A stretch of 64,000 bases of DNA from a candidate division WOR-3 bacterium (GCA_024653355.1 JANLFQ010000001.1:372001-436000), one strand, 5' to 3'; shown: positions 1 to 10,492, numbered from the stretch's first letter. The notes: generated by a model not told the origin, from the sequence alone. A program made the numbers and translations.

Positions 1-858
1 CAACTGGTTCGTGACTTTTTCGGCAAGGAACCCCACAAAGGAATCAATCCCGATGAGGTTGTGGCAATTGGAGCGGCAATTCAGGGAGCGGTGCTTGCCG
101 GCGAGGTTAAAGATGTTGTGCTTCTTGATGTCACGCCACTTTCCCTCGGGATTGAGACCTACGGCGGTGTTATGACTAAAATCATTGAGCGCAACACAAC
201 AATTCCCACCCGAAAGAGTCAGGTATTTACGACCGTAGAAGATAACCAGACAACGGTGAGCGTTCGAGTTCTCCAGGGTGAACGGGAAATGGCAGCTGAT
301 AACCGCCTTCTTGGACAGTTCGATCTGGTTGGTATTGCACCTGCACCACGAGGTGTTCCGCAGATTGAGGTGACATTCGACATCGACGCCGATGGAATTC
401 TCCATGTTACCGCTAAAGATAAGTTGACCGGAAAAGAGCAGGGAATTAAAATAACGGCTTCTTCTGGTTTAAGCAAAGAGGAGATCGACCGGATGGTAAG
501 TGAAGCCCAGGCTTATGCGGCAGAAGACCGTCGCCGGCGCGAACTTGTTGACAGTCGCAATCGAGCGGATACCATTATATACCAGACAGAGAAGACACTG
601 AAGGAGTTAGGTGAACGGGTTTCGGCGGAAGAGCGTCGGCAAATCGAGGCGGCAATTAGTCGGGTAAAAGAAACGATAAAAGGTGATGATAAAGCTGCAA
701 TTGACCGTGCCGCGGATGAGTTACAGAAGTCTTTAAGTACCGTTGCTGAACGACTTTACCGAGAGCAAGCCACACAGGAAAAAGGTTCTGCTGGGAAAGA
801 GGATAAAAAGGTTGAAGCCGATTATACCGTGATTGATGGAGAAGACAAAAAGCAATAG
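1..858 (+). CDS. dnaK: Chaperone DnaK (Hsp70), C-terminal 285 residues, 5' end outside window
   Basis: The gene is open from base 1 and is cut by the window edge. The first residues read [16 protein letters not shown], the conserved end of the Hsp70 ATPase domain, followed by the linker [11 protein letters not shown] and the beta-sandwich substrate-binding domain, then a charged helical lid and an acidic Lys/Asp/Glu-rich tail. DnaK is the cytoplasmic ATP-dependent chaperone working with DnaJ, which follows 72 nt downstream on the same strand, so the two are probably one heat-shock operon. GrpE is not in view. Only the N-terminal half is missing; what is present is intact. Confidence 0.97.
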   Translation, partial: QLVRDFFGKEPHKGINPDEVVAIGAAIQGAVLAGEVKDVVLLDVTPLSLGIETYGGVMTKIIERNTTIPTRKSQVFTTVEDNQTTVSVRVLQGEREMAADNRLLGQFDLVGIAPAPRGVPQIEVTFDIDADGILHVTAKDKLTGKEQGIKITASSGLSKEEIDRMVSEAQAYAAEDRRRRELVDSRNRADTIIYQTEKTLKELGERVSAEERRQIEAAISRVKETIKGDDKAAIDRAADELQKSLSTVAERLYREQATQEKGSAGKEDKKVEADYTVIDGEDKKQ

Positions 859-900
859 GAGGTAGAATTAACCTGAAGGTGCTAAGGAGGTGGATTTTTT

Positions 901-920
901 AGCCCCGTGTTTGCTGGGCT
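901..920 (+). promoter_or_regulatory. Short hairpin between a strong Shine-Dalgarno and the dnaJ start
   Basis: AGCCC (901-905) can pair with GGGCT (916-920) around a 10-nt loop. A strong Shine-Dalgarno AAGGAGGTGG lies upstream at 884-893, about 38 nt before the dnaJ ATG at 931, too far for normal use. Folding the hairpin would shorten the distance. Function is inference; the stem is only 5 bp. Confidence 0.3.
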
Positions 921-930
921 TTAATAACAG

Positions 931-2076
931 ATGGCGGTAACAAAGCGGGACTATTATGAGGTCCTGGGTGTTTCCCGTAATGCAACGCCGGAAGAAATAA
1001 AAAGCGCTTACCGACGTTTAGCAAAAGAGTATCATCCAGACCGCAATCCTAACAATAGGGCTGAAGCCGAAGAGAAGTTTAAAGAATTATCCGAGGCCTA
1101 TGAGGTGCTTGCCGATCCGGAAAAACGGCGAATTTACGATATGTATGGCCATGAAGGGATTGCGGGACAGTTTGGACCGAATGGTTTTGATTTCCGCCGG
1201 CACTTTACACACAGTGAGGATCTTGAGGATATCTTTGGCGACATTCTGAGGGGGTTCGGAGGCGAAGGTGGCACGATTTTTGATTTGCTGTTCGGAGGCT
1301 CAGCCCCACGCGCCACGGGCAGGCGGGTGCGCGGAAGGGATATCATTATCCGGATGCGGTTAAGTCTGGAGGAGATTAGCAAGGGAGTTACAAAAGAGGT
1401 GACATTTTCCCGCTACGAAATGTGTCCGGATTGTAGCGGAGCCGGTGGAACCGGCAAGACGGTTTGTTCAACCTGTCGAGGTCAGGGTAGGGTTAAACAT
1501 CAAAGCCGGTCGATTTTTGGCCAGTTTGTCCAGGTTTCCACCTGTCCGGATTGCGGTGGAACCGGAGAGCGTTATCGTAATACCTGCCGGAGGTGCAATG
1601 GAGAGGGTAGAGTCCGGCAATCAAGGACATTGAAGGTTCGTATTCCTGCTGGTGTTTCTGCTGGTATTCCGATTGTACTCCATAATGAAGGACATTGGGG
1701 GCCTGGCGGTCAGGGCGATGTTGTAATTGAGGTTGAGGAAAAAGAGCACCCGCTTTTTTTGCGTCAGGGGGACGATGTTATCGTCGAGGTTCCGATTTCA
1801 ATTCCGGTTGCGGTCCTGGGGGGACGAATAAGTGTGCCCACCCTTGACGGCGTTAAGGAGATTGAACTGCCTGCGGGAACGCAATCGGGTACCGTTTTTC
1901 GCCTGCGAGGTGCCGGTATCAAACGATTAGAAGGTGGCGGAAGCGGAGACGAACTGGTAAGGGTCGTAGTCCACATCCCTAAACATCTCAGTCGGGAGGA
2001 AAAGATGCTTTATAAGCAGTTGAGTGCTCAACAGTCGGAGCCGGTGCCCGAACCAAGAAAACCCGATTTTAAATAG
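931..2076 (+). CDS. dnaJ: Chaperone DnaJ (Hsp40, type I)
   Basis: A 381-aa full-length type I DnaJ. The J domain (residues about 5-70) has the HPD tripeptide at 35-37. A Gly/Phe-rich stretch follows, then four CxxCxGxG zinc motifs between residues 165 and about 228 ([32 protein letters not shown]), then the C-terminal substrate-binding domain. It stimulates DnaK ATPase and delivers unfolded clients. An in-frame stop at 925-927 rules out an earlier start, so ATG 931 is right despite lacking a Shine-Dalgarno at normal spacing. Confidence 0.97.
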   Translation: MAVTKRDYYEVLGVSRNATPEEIKSAYRRLAKEYHPDRNPNNRAEAEEKFKELSEAYEVLADPEKRRIYDMYGHEGIAGQFGPNGFDFRRHFTHSEDLEDIFGDILRGFGGEGGTIFDLLFGGSAPRATGRRVRGRDIIIRMRLSLEEISKGVTKEVTFSRYEMCPDCSGAGGTGKTVCSTCRGQGRVKHQSRSIFGQFVQVSTCPDCGGTGERYRNTCRRCNGEGRVRQSRTLKVRIPAGVSAGIPIVLHNEGHWGPGGQGDVVIEVEEKEHPLFLRQGDDVIVEVPISIPVAVLGGRISVPTLDGVKEIELPAGTQSGTVFRLRGAGIKRLEGGGSGDELVRVVVHIPKHLSREEKMLYKQLSAQQSEPVPEPRKPDFK

Positions 2077-2078
2077 TT

Positions 2079-2801
2079 ATGGAGCTTTTTTACATTCCTC
2101 AGTTGAAGGAGATTGGTTGCGAGGTGGAGATTTCCGGGGCTGAGGCAAGACACATTGCCCGGGTTTTGCGCCATAAGGCGGGAGATGAGTTGTTGGGAAC
2201 TAACGGGGCTGGAGAAGAGTTCCGTTTGGTTCTGAAAAAAGTTGCACCGGAGCGAGTTGTTGCCCAAGTGCTCGAAAAAAGGCCGGGGTTGCGGGAACCG
2301 AACCACCGATTGGTTTTAGCTCAGGCGGTCTTAAAAGGTGACAAACTCGCCGAGGTGGTTGAATCTGTTACCGAATTGGGTGTGGATGAAGTGATTCCGT
2401 TTATCTGCGAGCGAGTTGTCGGCAGGTTAACCGAATCGAAATACCGGCGTCTGGAAGGGGTTGCTGTAAGCGCAATGAAGAGCAGTACTAGGACGGTGTT
2501 ACCCCGTATTGGGCGATTGGTAGACTTCGATGGACTGCGGGAAGTTTTTAGTAATTTTGACCAGGTGATAGTAGCTTACGAAGAAGAAAGAAAGGCTGCG
2601 CTGGCTAAGGTTTTGAACCGTAATGTCAACAAGATAATGTTGGTGATTGGACCTGAAGGTGGCTTTACTCCCGAGGAGATTGGGAAGATGAACGATGCTG
2701 GTGCAGTTTGTTGTTCACTTGGACCAAGACGTTTACGAGCCGAGACGGCAGCAATTACCGCAGTCTCAATTGTTCTTGGCTTACTGGGAGATTTAGGATG
2801 A
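2079..2801 (+). CDS. rsmE: 16S rRNA (uracil-1498-N3)-methyltransferase RsmE
   Basis: 240 aa, usual family length. The N-terminal PUA-like region carries the H-x-x-R-V-L-R pattern (ARHIARVLRHKAGDE). The C-terminal SPOUT methyltransferase domain shows the diagnostic knot motifs GPEGGFTPEE and SLGPRRLRAETAA. It methylates U1498 of 16S rRNA using SAM. The start is 2 nt after the dnaJ stop, so translation is probably coupled; RsmE next to heat-shock genes is a common bacterial arrangement. Confidence 0.95.
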   Translation: MELFYIPQLKEIGCEVEISGAEARHIARVLRHKAGDELLGTNGAGEEFRLVLKKVAPERVVAQVLEKRPGLREPNHRLVLAQAVLKGDKLAEVVESVTELGVDEVIPFICERVVGRLTESKYRRLEGVAVSAMKSSTRTVLPRIGRLVDFDGLREVFSNFDQVIVAYEEERKAALAKVLNRNVNKIMLVIGPEGGFTPEEIGKMNDAGAVCCSLGPRRLRAETAAITAVSIVLGLLGDLG

Positions 2802-2831
2802 AATTCTTTTGCGAAAGGAGGTGTACAACTG

Positions 2832-3026
2832 ATGGTGAGTATCACCGTAAAAGAAGGCGAGCCGTACGAGAGTTTTATCCGTCGTTTCCGGCGTGCCTGT
2901 GAGCAAGCCGGTATTCTGCGTGAAGTAAAACGCCGGGAATTTTACGAGAAACCGAGCGAGCGGCGGAAACGAAAACTGGCGGAGGCGCGGCGCCGTCTCT
3001 ATCGAAAACAGATGAGTGAGAGATAA
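2832..3026 (+). CDS. rpsU: 30S ribosomal protein bS21
   Basis: 64 aa, basic, matching bS21: N-terminal VKEGEPYESFIRRFRRACEQAG-type start followed by the REFYEKPSERRKRK segment and an Arg/Lys-rich helical tail. A strong Shine-Dalgarno GGAGGTG (2817-2823) sits 8 nt before the ATG. bS21 binds the 30S platform near the anti-Shine-Dalgarno. It opens the macromolecular-synthesis cluster that continues through mutS2, dnaG and rpoD. Confidence 0.95.
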   Translation: MVSITVKEGEPYESFIRRFRRACEQAGILREVKRREFYEKPSERRKRKLAEARRRLYRKQMSER

Positions 3027-3062
3027 ACAGTTTTAGATTAGAGAAGCATTTAGCGGAGCAAC

Positions 3063-5375
3063 GTGGACCGAGAAACTTTAGAAGCGCTCGACTTTCCCCG
3101 GGTTTGGGGGATAATCGTCGATTTATGTCAAACTGAGTTAGGCAAAGAGAAAGCACGTCAGGCTGGTCCTTTCCTGGACCGTGATGCTGTTCAGAAAAGG
3201 CTTGACCAACTCGAAGAGATCATCAATTTTGCTGGAGAGCCGTCATTGGCTGGGGTTCGTAATATTCGGGTCGTTGTTGACCATGCAAAAGCGGGTGCGA
3301 TGTTGAGTGCTGACGAACTGCTGTCTGTCCGCGCGACCTGTCGGTGTCTTGCTGAATGTCAGGATTTTTTCAGGAAAAACCAAAAGCATATCGTTCATCT
3401 CGGCTCGATTGCTAGCGGTATTACTGCTATTCCGGTTTTGGAGCGGGCGATTGAAAGGGCGATTGACGACTCCGGTGCGGTACGCGATACCGCCAGTCCC
3501 CGGTTGAAAGAGTTGAGGGATGAAATGCGGTCGCGGCGGAATTCGCTTGTTGACCGACTAGAGCGAATGATTGAAGAGAATCCCGATTGGTTTGAGGGCC
3601 CGGTGATGGTGCGCCGGGAACGGTTTGTTCTTCCGGTTAAACTGGAATATCGGAATCAGGTTTCGGGGGTGGTGCATGGAGTTTCTTCAAGTGGACAGAC
3701 TGTTTTCATCGAGCCGATGGAATCGATAGTTGAGCAGAATTATCTTCAGGAATTGCGTGATGCTGAGACCGAGGAGGTAAATCGAATTCTAAGGGAGCTT
3801 TCAGGTCTTGTGGCGCATCACCATCAGGAACTCAACACTGGAATGGAAATGGTCGCCGAACTGGATTTTTTACTGGCAAAGCGAAGATTTTCAACCACGT
3901 TCGGATGTACACGCCCAATGCTATCAGCCGATGGGACACTGGCGCTGGTTCAAGCCCGTCATCCTTTACTTGTGTTGCACAAAAAAGAGGTTGTACCGTT
4001 GGATTTCTTCGTACCCGATAGAACCGTGGTAGTGTTAATTTCCGGACCTAATGCTGGTGGTAAAACCGTGGTGCTGAAAACGCTCGGAATTTGTGCCCTT
4101 TTGTTAAAGTCCGGGATGTTTATTCCGGCGGCAACGGGGACGAAACTGCCCTGGTGGGAACAGGTGTTTGCCGATATCGGCGATGAACAGTCGTTGGAAA
4201 CACACCGCTCTTCATTTACTGCCCATCTTCTGCGCTTGAAAGAAATTCTTGCCTATGCTGGGGGAAATAGTTTGGTGTTAATTGACGAAATTGGTGCCGC
4301 GACCGCCCCGGAAGAGGGAACGGCACTGGCAATTGCTGTTCTAGAAGAGTTGCGACACAGAGGATTGATAACCGTTGCAACGACTCATTTCAACAGTTTG
4401 AAGATGTTTGTTCAAAATGAACCGGGAATGAGCAATGCGGCAATGGAGTTTCGTAATGGTCCTACATACCGGTTGATTATGGGAGTTCCTGGTGAGTCAA
4501 GTGCGTTTGAAATTGCGGAGCAAATGGGTTTACCACCCCGACTACTGGAACGTGCCCGAATGTTTTTGGGGAAGGAATGGCTCGACTTAAGTGCCAAACT
4601 CCGGGCGGTTGAAGAAGAGTTGCATAAACTGCGAATTGAAAGACAACAGATAGAGATGGAAAGGAGTCAGGCAAGCGAGCTGATTGCTACTTATCAAAAA
4701 AGGCACGCGGAATTTGAGAAATGGCGACAGCAGGAAGAACGTCACATTCAGGAGGAAAAGGAGCGGATATTAAAAGAGGCTCGACGTCAGGTGGAAAATC
4801 TGGTGCGGGAGTTACGAGAGAGAAATGCCGACCGCCAAAGTGTCGTTAATGTAAAGAAATTTATCGAAGACAATCTGGCTGAATTGAAGAAAGATAGTGC
4901 TTCTGTTGAGAACACCGCAGGAGAAGTTAAACCTGAATTTGCAATTGGTGACCTGGTGGAGTCAAAGATTTTTCGGCGTCGCGGAAGGGTCACGGAAATT
5001 AAAGGGAATGACGTCGTTGTTGCTTTCGGTCAGGTCAAGATGACCGTACCGGCAGAAACGCTGGTTATTGTTAAGCAGAATTTAGCCGAAACTTCTATAT
5101 TGCAGATGGACGAATTTGAATTCGTTCCCCGACTCAACATTCGGGGGATGACACGAGAAGAAGCCGAGGAAGCGCTTGATCAATTTCTTGCTGAAGCCGA
5201 AGCCGCCGGTGCAAAAGAGTTGTCAATCCTGCACGGCAAGGGTACAGGAACTTTGCGTCAGATGTTGTGGCGCCGTCTTCGTAAAGACCAGCGAGTTAGC
5301 GAAGTGAGGTTTGCTGAGCCAAGAGAAGGTGGGATGGGTGTTACTTTAGTGAGATTGCGGGGCAATAATGATTAA
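3063..5375 (+). CDS. mutS2: Endonuclease MutS2 (MutS-like ATPase with Smr domain)
   Basis: 770 aa, GTG start, full length. No mismatch-recognition domain I. The core/clamp region is followed by the ABC ATPase: Walker A GPNAGGKT near residues 328-335, D-loop region DIGDEQSLETHRSSF, Walker B LVLIDEIG, and the trailing ATAPEEGTALA. A long coiled coil (about 510-610) leads to the Smr nuclease domain (about 690-770) with LNIRGMTREEAEE and HGKGTGTLR. Family members act on recombination intermediates or collided ribosomes. It lies between rpsU and dnaG, and its last 8 nt overlap dnaG. Confidence 0.95.
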   Translation: MDRETLEALDFPRVWGIIVDLCQTELGKEKARQAGPFLDRDAVQKRLDQLEEIINFAGEPSLAGVRNIRVVVDHAKAGAMLSADELLSVRATCRCLAECQDFFRKNQKHIVHLGSIASGITAIPVLERAIERAIDDSGAVRDTASPRLKELRDEMRSRRNSLVDRLERMIEENPDWFEGPVMVRRERFVLPVKLEYRNQVSGVVHGVSSSGQTVFIEPMESIVEQNYLQELRDAETEEVNRILRELSGLVAHHHQELNTGMEMVAELDFLLAKRRFSTTFGCTRPMLSADGTLALVQARHPLLVLHKKEVVPLDFFVPDRTVVVLISGPNAGGKTVVLKTLGICALLLKSGMFIPAATGTKLPWWEQVFADIGDEQSLETHRSSFTAHLLRLKEILAYAGGNSLVLIDEIGAATAPEEGTALAIAVLEELRHRGLITVATTHFNSLKMFVQNEPGMSNAAMEFRNGPTYRLIMGVPGESSAFEIAEQMGLPPRLLERARMFLGKEWLDLSAKLRAVEEELHKLRIERQQIEMERSQASELIATYQKRHAEFEKWRQQEERHIQEEKERILKEARRQVENLVRELRERNADRQSVVNVKKFIEDNLAELKKDSASVENTAGEVKPEFAIGDLVESKIFRRRGRVTEIKGNDVVVAFGQVKMTVPAETLVIVKQNLAETSILQMDEFEFVPRLNIRGMTREEAEEALDQFLAEAEAAGAKELSILHGKGTGTLRQMLWRRLRKDQRVSEVRFAEPREGGMGVTLVRLRGNND

Positions 5376-7032
5376 ACCTGAGGTTATTGAGCGGATTCGG
5401 CAGGAAACCGATATCGTAGAGCTAATCAGTGGTTATGTTGCTTTAAAAAAGGTCGGGCGAAACTACCGCGGATTGTGCCCATTTCACGCTGAACGGTCGC
5501 CGTCGTTTTATGTAAGCCCGGAGCGGCAGTCTTATCACTGTTTTGGCTGTGGCGCGGGCGGTACCGCAATAACTTTTGTGATGCAATACGAAAAAATGGA
5601 GTTTCCGGAAGCGGTGAAGTTTCTGGCAAAGCGGTTGGGGATAACAGTTGAAGAAGAGCGCGGTGGTGATAAGCATCAGACCCTTTACGATGTCTGTGAA
5701 AAGGTGTCCCGATTTTATGAAGAGTGCCTTACAAAATCGGCTACCGCACAGGATTACATTCAGAAACGGGGTTTGAGCAACTCTACCGTGAAGCGTTTTC
5801 GGTTGGGGTTTGCCCCGGGCGGGAATATATTACGAGGTGCGGCACGCCGTTTAGGTCTCGCCGAAGAACTGTTACTGCAGGCGGGATTGGTGGTCAAGAA
5901 GGACGATGGTTTAATCGATTACTTTCGGGAGAGGATTATATTCCCGATTTTTTCCGTCTCCGGAAAGGTTATTGGGTTCGGGGGCAGGGTAGTAGGTGAG
6001 GGCGAACCGAAATACTTGAATTCCCCCGATACGCCGATATTTCATAAAGGTGAGATACTTTACGGGATTTTTCAGGCAAAGTCTTATATCCGCGAGGAAA
6101 TTCCGATACTGGTGGAAGGTAATTTTGACCTGTTGACGCTGGTCGATAACGGATTTAACAATGTTGTTGCTGGTATGGGAACTGCACTTACCGCAGCTCA
6201 AGCCTTACTGATTCGGCGGTACAATAGGCAGGCGGTCCTTTGCTATGATGGTGACGAGGCTGGGAAAAAGGCTTGCTGGCGGTCACTTAACACTTTACTG
6301 GCGTCAGGTATTGACCCGGGAATCGTATTACTACCGCAAGGGTACGACCCGGATAGTTATCTGCGAACGAAGGGACGGGAAGATTTCCTCGGCCTGATAA
6401 GCCGGCGACGCGACTTTGTTGACTTTGTGATTGGCGAGAAGATGCCACAAACGGTTGCTGAGCAGCGTGAGGTAATCGAGGAGTTGCGGTCATTACTCGC
6501 GATGATTCCCGATGAGGCGAGTCGGGAACTTTATGCCGTCCGAATTGCCAAGGTTTTTAACATTAACCAAGGAGTTTTGCTGAATGGCAAGTTAGCAGAA
6601 AAGTCAAAATCAGAACCAGTTCATCCACTGATGAAGTCAGCGGGGTCGATACTGGAAGAAAATCTGGTCGCGGCGCTGGTTCAAAAACGCCAGTTTGCTT
6701 TAGTGGCAGTGGAATTTTCCTTTTCCGATACTGTCCAAGATAAGACACTTAGGAAGATCGCCCGGCTTGCCGAACAGGTCTGTGATGAACCGGGATTTGG
6801 ACCGGCTTTGTTGATGGATTTAATAGACGATGAGGAGGCACGGCAGCGGATTGCCCGGTGGGTCTTTAGCGATGGGACGCTGCCTTCAGAAGGGGAGTTT
6901 CGTAACCGAGTGCGGCAGTTCCGGGCGCGTTGGCTCCACCAGCAGATTGAAGAGGCAGACCGCGCTGGTGATAAGGCACTGGTAGAACTCTTGTTGCAGG
7001 AACGTAATCGGTTATTAAAAGGAGTTGTTTAA
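5368..7032 (+). CDS. dnaG: DNA primase DnaG
   Basis: 554 aa, slightly short for the family. The N-terminal CHC2 zinc finger is complete (CPFH from residue 37, CFGC from 58). The TOPRIM core has [10 protein letters not shown] near 246 and the metal-binding CYDGDEAG near 292, with VAGMGTALT between. The C-terminal helicase-interaction domain is present but divergent. It makes RNA primers at the fork. Its start overlaps the mutS2 end by 8 nt; rpoD follows 17 nt after its stop, as in the classical rpsU-dnaG-rpoD operon. Confidence 0.96.
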   Translation: MIKPEVIERIRQETDIVELISGYVALKKVGRNYRGLCPFHAERSPSFYVSPERQSYHCFGCGAGGTAITFVMQYEKMEFPEAVKFLAKRLGITVEEERGGDKHQTLYDVCEKVSRFYEECLTKSATAQDYIQKRGLSNSTVKRFRLGFAPGGNILRGAARRLGLAEELLLQAGLVVKKDDGLIDYFRERIIFPIFSVSGKVIGFGGRVVGEGEPKYLNSPDTPIFHKGEILYGIFQAKSYIREEIPILVEGNFDLLTLVDNGFNNVVAGMGTALTAAQALLIRRYNRQAVLCYDGDEAGKKACWRSLNTLLASGIDPGIVLLPQGYDPDSYLRTKGREDFLGLISRRRDFVDFVIGEKMPQTVAEQREVIEELRSLLAMIPDEASRELYAVRIAKVFNINQGVLLNGKLAEKSKSEPVHPLMKSAGSILEENLVAALVQKRQFALVAVEFSFSDTVQDKTLRKIARLAEQVCDEPGFGPALLMDLIDDEEARQRIARWVFSDGTLPSEGEFRNRVRQFRARWLHQQIEEADRAGDKALVELLLQERNRLLKGVV

Positions 7033-7049
7033 GAAAGGGGTGGACAGGT

Positions 7050-8726
7050 ATGAAAAAAGGTAGAGAATTTAAGATGAAAGGTATCAAAAAGAATAAAAAG
7101 GGACCAGTAGTTAAAGAAGATATTACTGAGTCCGAACAACCAGATTGGCTGGAGATTGTCTACAAAAGGGCGGCGATCGATAAACAAATTACTTACGACG
7201 AACTGGAGGAGTTGTTACCCGATGAAGTTTTGACCACCCCGGAAAAACTGGAAGAACTAATTGCCGACCTCGACCGGAATGGGATTCAGATGACTGATAG
7301 TCATACACCCGAAGAAGAAGTTATGATACCCCGTCGGGGTCCCAAACCGGTAGTGCAAAGAACAGACGACCCAACCAAGGCATACTTTCGAGAACTGGCA
7401 AAGTTGCCCTTGCTATCACGGGAAGAAGAGGTTAAGTATTCGCGCGAGATGGAGGAGGGGTACAACAGTTTAATTCAATACCTGTTTGAACCGGTTGCGA
7501 TGATGAAGCGGTTGGTTGAGGAATGCAAGGCGATTGAAGAAGGAACCCGTTCTCTGGACCAGATTGCCCGGGTAGAATTTGAATGTCTCTTTGACAAAAA
7601 GGCGCTTGCAAAAGAACAGAAAGGGTTCGTGCGCAGAGTTCGGGAGGTGGGACGATTAGCTGAAGAGATTGCTGATTTAGAAAAGGGGCGTTTGTCTGCC
7701 CGGAGAAAGAAACAGATACAGGAACTACGCAGCCGGGTGATTAAGCGCATTCAGGAAATGTCGCTCCAGCATCATATAATCAACGATTTTTTGAACGAGT
7801 TCAAATCCACTGCCCAAACGGTGCTGACTTTGCGCGACGAGTTGCATCGATTGGAAAAGGAGAAAACAGAAAAAGGCGAGGAGATAAAAGAGTTAAGGAA
7901 ACGGTTGCGGGAGGCGGTAGATTTCCTGGGCAGGAAAACCTCTCCGCAGATCAAGCGGATTCTTCAATCAATGGCTGAGTACGAACGGCGTATCCTGGCA
8001 GCTCGTGATCGGATGATTGAGGGCAATGTCCGACTGGTGATTTCTATTGCCAAGCGCTATGTTAATCGCGGATTGGAGTTTGCCGACCTTCTGGAGGAAG
8101 GTAATGTTGGCTTGATCAAAGCGGTAGAAAAGTTTAACTATCGAAAGGGGTTCAAGTTTTCGACTTACGCAACTTGGTGGATAAAACAGGCGATAACCAG
8201 AGCGATTGCCGACCAGTCGCGTACGGTAAGAGTTCCAGCGCACATCATCGATGCGATCAACAAGGTGGCTAAAGTTCAGCGCCGGTTCCTTCAGACCTGT
8301 GGCCGGGAAGCAACAATGGCTGAACTCGCCCAGCGGCTTTCGACTCCGAAGGAAAAACTGGAGGCCTTAGAAAAGATTGCCCAGTTTGGGGTCTCAATTG
8401 ATAAACCGATTGATGAAGAGGAGTCAAGTTTTATTGGCGATTTTTTATACGATGACAAGACCGTTTCACCTTCCCACGATGCTGCGGTCAAACTTTTAGG
8501 CGAAAAACTGGAAGAGGCTTTAAAGACGTTAACGTTGCGCGAAGAGAAGGTGCTTCGACTCCGGTTTGGTTTAGGAGACGGGCAGCCTCGAACCCTGGAA
8601 GAGGTTGGCCAGATATTTAACATTACGCGTGAAAGGGTCCGGCAGATTGAGTCCAAGGCGTTGCGGAAGCTGCGACATCCGTTAAGAATGGGTGAATTAT
8701 CAGAGTTGATTAAGTTGTTGCGATGA
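7050..8726 (+). CDS. rpoD: RNA polymerase primary sigma factor (sigma-70/SigA)
   Basis: 558 aa. Region 1.1 is recognisable near residues 27-80, region 1.2 begins with [17 protein letters not shown], a lysine-rich non-conserved region follows, then region 2 ([40 protein letters not shown]), region 3, and region 4 with the helix-turn-helix [21 protein letters not shown]. This full complement marks the housekeeping sigma. GGGGTGG (7037-7043) precedes ATG 7050; an in-frame ATG at 7074 is a weaker alternative. It explains the consensus-like -35/-10 boxes seen elsewhere in this window. Confidence 0.97.
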   Translation: MKKGREFKMKGIKKNKKGPVVKEDITESEQPDWLEIVYKRAAIDKQITYDELEELLPDEVLTTPEKLEELIADLDRNGIQMTDSHTPEEEVMIPRRGPKPVVQRTDDPTKAYFRELAKLPLLSREEEVKYSREMEEGYNSLIQYLFEPVAMMKRLVEECKAIEEGTRSLDQIARVEFECLFDKKALAKEQKGFVRRVREVGRLAEEIADLEKGRLSARRKKQIQELRSRVIKRIQEMSLQHHIINDFLNEFKSTAQTVLTLRDELHRLEKEKTEKGEEIKELRKRLREAVDFLGRKTSPQIKRILQSMAEYERRILAARDRMIEGNVRLVISIAKRYVNRGLEFADLLEEGNVGLIKAVEKFNYRKGFKFSTYATWWIKQAITRAIADQSRTVRVPAHIIDAINKVAKVQRRFLQTCGREATMAELAQRLSTPKEKLEALEKIAQFGVSIDKPIDEEESSFIGDFLYDDKTVSPSHDAAVKLLGEKLEEALKTLTLREEKVLRLRFGLGDGQPRTLEEVGQIFNITRERVRQIESKALRKLRHPLRMGELSELIKLLR

Positions 8727-9196
8727 GTCTTATTGGACTAATTTCCGATACCCACGACAACCTCGACCGGGTGCGTTTGGCGGTAAAGTTGTTCAATGAA
8801 CTGAAAGTGGAACGGGTTTTACATTGTGGAGATTTGGTGGCGCCGTTTGTTCTGAAAGAGTTTAAACCGCTTACGGTTCCGTTTTTTATTGTGCTGGGCA
8901 ATTGCGATGGCGACCGCATCTCAATTAAAGATGTTGCGGCACAGCTGGGGTTTACTGTTTTTGACGGTCGAGGCGAGTTAACAGTAGCAGGAAAAACAGT
9001 TTGCTTCACCCACCAGCCAGCGGATCCAATACCGCAGTGCGACTTTTACATTCATGGACACACTCATCAAGTCCGTTACGAATCAGGTTGTCCGATAGTT
9101 GTTAACCCAGGAGAAGCTGGCGGCTGGTTGACCGCTCGAAGTACTGTTGCGACCCTTGATACCGAAACTGGTCGGGTTGATTTTTTTGAATTGTGA
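8723..9196 (+). CDS. YfcE/MJ0936-type metallophosphoesterase
   Basis: 157 aa calcineurin-like phosphoesterase. Metal-binding motifs in order: ISDTHDN (about 7-13), HCGDLV (35-40), LGNCDGD, and IHGHTHQ near 112. The mid-domain His motif, usually GHGH/THG in this family, reads FTHQ here. Likely a small phosphodiesterase; the substrate cannot be told from sequence. Its ATG overlaps the rpoD stop by 4 nt, and its own end overlaps rsmI, so it is translated as part of the operon. Confidence 0.88.
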   Translation: MSLIGLISDTHDNLDRVRLAVKLFNELKVERVLHCGDLVAPFVLKEFKPLTVPFFIVLGNCDGDRISIKDVAAQLGFTVFDGRGELTVAGKTVCFTHQPADPIPQCDFYIHGHTHQVRYESGCPIVVNPGEAGGWLTARSTVATLDTETGRVDFFEL

Positions 9197-9939
9197 AAAA
9201 AGGATTGAACTACTCCCAATTGCCAGCCGGGCTTTATGTGGTTTCTACTCCCATCGGTAACCTTGGCGATATTACACACCGGGCGCTTGAAGTGCTTACA
9301 AAAGCAGATGTCATTGCCTGTGAGGATACAAGGCACACCGGATTACTTTTAACCCATTTCGGAATAAAAAATCGGCTGGTATCTTATAATGAATACAACA
9401 AGTTACGCCGCACACCGGAAATTATAAATTTATTATCAGAAGGTAAAACAGTTGCTCTGGTGAGTGATGCCGGAACGCCGGGGATTTCTGACCCGGGCTA
9501 TTATTTAATAAGAGAGGCGATAGCGCAGGGGTTCAGAATTTTTCCGATTCCCGGGGCATCGGCATTACTCGCAGCACTGGTCGTCTCGGGGTTACCTTCA
9601 GACCGGTTTGCTTTTGAGGGTTTTTTACCCAAAAGAGCCGGGCGCAGACAGAAGCGGTTGAAGGCTTTAACTCATGAGCCAAGAACAATGATTTTTTGCG
9701 AGTCGGCTTTACGGGTTAAAAAACTTCTTGAGGAGATGAGAAATCTCTGGGGAGAGAGGAAAGCAGCTTTATGTCGGGAGTTAACGAAGAAATTTGAGGA
9801 GGTAATACGGGGAACATTTTCGGAGATACTGGAAGCGGTCGGTAACCGTGAGTTAAAAGGCGAAGTTGTTGTTGTGGTTGCCGGGACCGGCCTGCGGTTT
9901 GAAACAATTTATGAAGAACCAGACCAAACAACAAGGTAG
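9193..9939 (+). CDS. rsmI: 16S rRNA (cytidine-1402-2'-O)-methyltransferase RsmI
   Basis: 248 aa tetrapyrrole-methylase-fold protein. Diagnostic motifs are VVSTPIGNLGDITHRAL at the N terminus, CEDTRHTGLLL, LVSDAGTPGISDPG (SAM-binding region) and PIPGASALLAAL. It 2'-O-methylates C1402 in the 16S decoding centre. GTG start at 9193 overlaps the upstream stop by 4 nt. The C-terminal 29 nt are shared with the next gene. Confidence 0.95.
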   Translation: MKKGLNYSQLPAGLYVVSTPIGNLGDITHRALEVLTKADVIACEDTRHTGLLLTHFGIKNRLVSYNEYNKLRRTPEIINLLSEGKTVALVSDAGTPGISDPGYYLIREAIAQGFRIFPIPGASALLAALVVSGLPSDRFAFEGFLPKRAGRRQKRLKALTHEPRTMIFCESALRVKKLLEEMRNLWGERKAALCRELTKKFEEVIRGTFSEILEAVGNRELKGEVVVVVAGTGLRFETIYEEPDQTTR

Positions 9940-10492
9940 AAAATTACTGAAGCCGGTGGTTTTTCTGCTGGCGCAGCTTGGTATAACACCCACCACGGTG
10001 ACGATAACTGCAGTTCCGCTGAGTGTTTTAGCAGCTTTACTTTTTGCGTCAGGAAAGTTTTTCTGGGCAGGTTTAGTCGTGATATGCATCGGGCTTTGTG
10101 ATACGTTGGACGGTGAGTTGTCTCGAAGGACGGGGAAGGTTTCACCAGGTGGGGCGTTTCTCGACTCGACAGTAGACCGATTTAGCGAAGGCGTAGTTTA
10201 TGCTGGTATTGGCTGGTATTACTGTCTTAACAATCGCTTGGGGGTACTGGTGGTATTAGCGGCGCTAATTTTTTCCTATTTGGTAAGTTATGTAAGAGCG
10301 CGAGCCGAAGGTATCGGTAAAGAATGCCAGGTAGGTTTTTTTGAACGCCCGATACGGGTGTTAATTCTGGTGGTCGGGGCGTTGATTCCCGGGGAAAAAG
10401 TTCTTCTTGGGGCACTAATTATCATTGCGCTGGGTTCTTTGACCACATTTATCCATCGAATTTTATTTGTTTTACGGCAAGTTCGTCAATGA
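9911..10492 (+). CDS. CDP-alcohol phosphatidyltransferase family membrane protein
   Basis: 193 aa from ATG 9911, which overlaps the end of rsmI by 29 nt; an upstream extension would lie wholly inside rsmI and looks artefactual. The CDP-alcohol motif is complete in spacing: D-x2-D-G-x2-S-R-x8-G-x3-D-x3-D, in CDTLDGELSRRTG...GAFLDSTVDR, with Ser where Ala is usual. Several hydrophobic membrane helices follow. It transfers a phosphatidyl group from CDP-diacylglycerol to an alcohol; phosphatidylglycerophosphate or inositol-phosphate synthase are both possible. Confidence 0.88.
   Translation: MKNQTKQQGRKLLKPVVFLLAQLGITPTTVTITAVPLSVLAALLFASGKFFWAGLVVICIGLCDTLDGELSRRTGKVSPGGAFLDSTVDRFSEGVVYAGIGWYYCLNNRLGVLVVLAALIFSYLVSYVRARAEGIGKECQVGFFERPIRVLILVVGALIPGEKVLLGALIIIALGSLTTFIHRILFVLRQVRQ

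Noticed and set aside
873-902. CTG-started 9-codon leader peptide between dnaK and dnaJ as a gene
   Set aside because: Only the Shine-Dalgarno spacing supports it; too short and the start is non-standard. Mentioned as part of a finding instead.
8291-8656. 121-codon reverse frame inside rpoD
   Set aside because: Entirely antisense to conserved sigma regions 3 and 4, without start signals; a composition shadow. The same applies to other antisense frames in mutS2, rho, rpoA and addAB.
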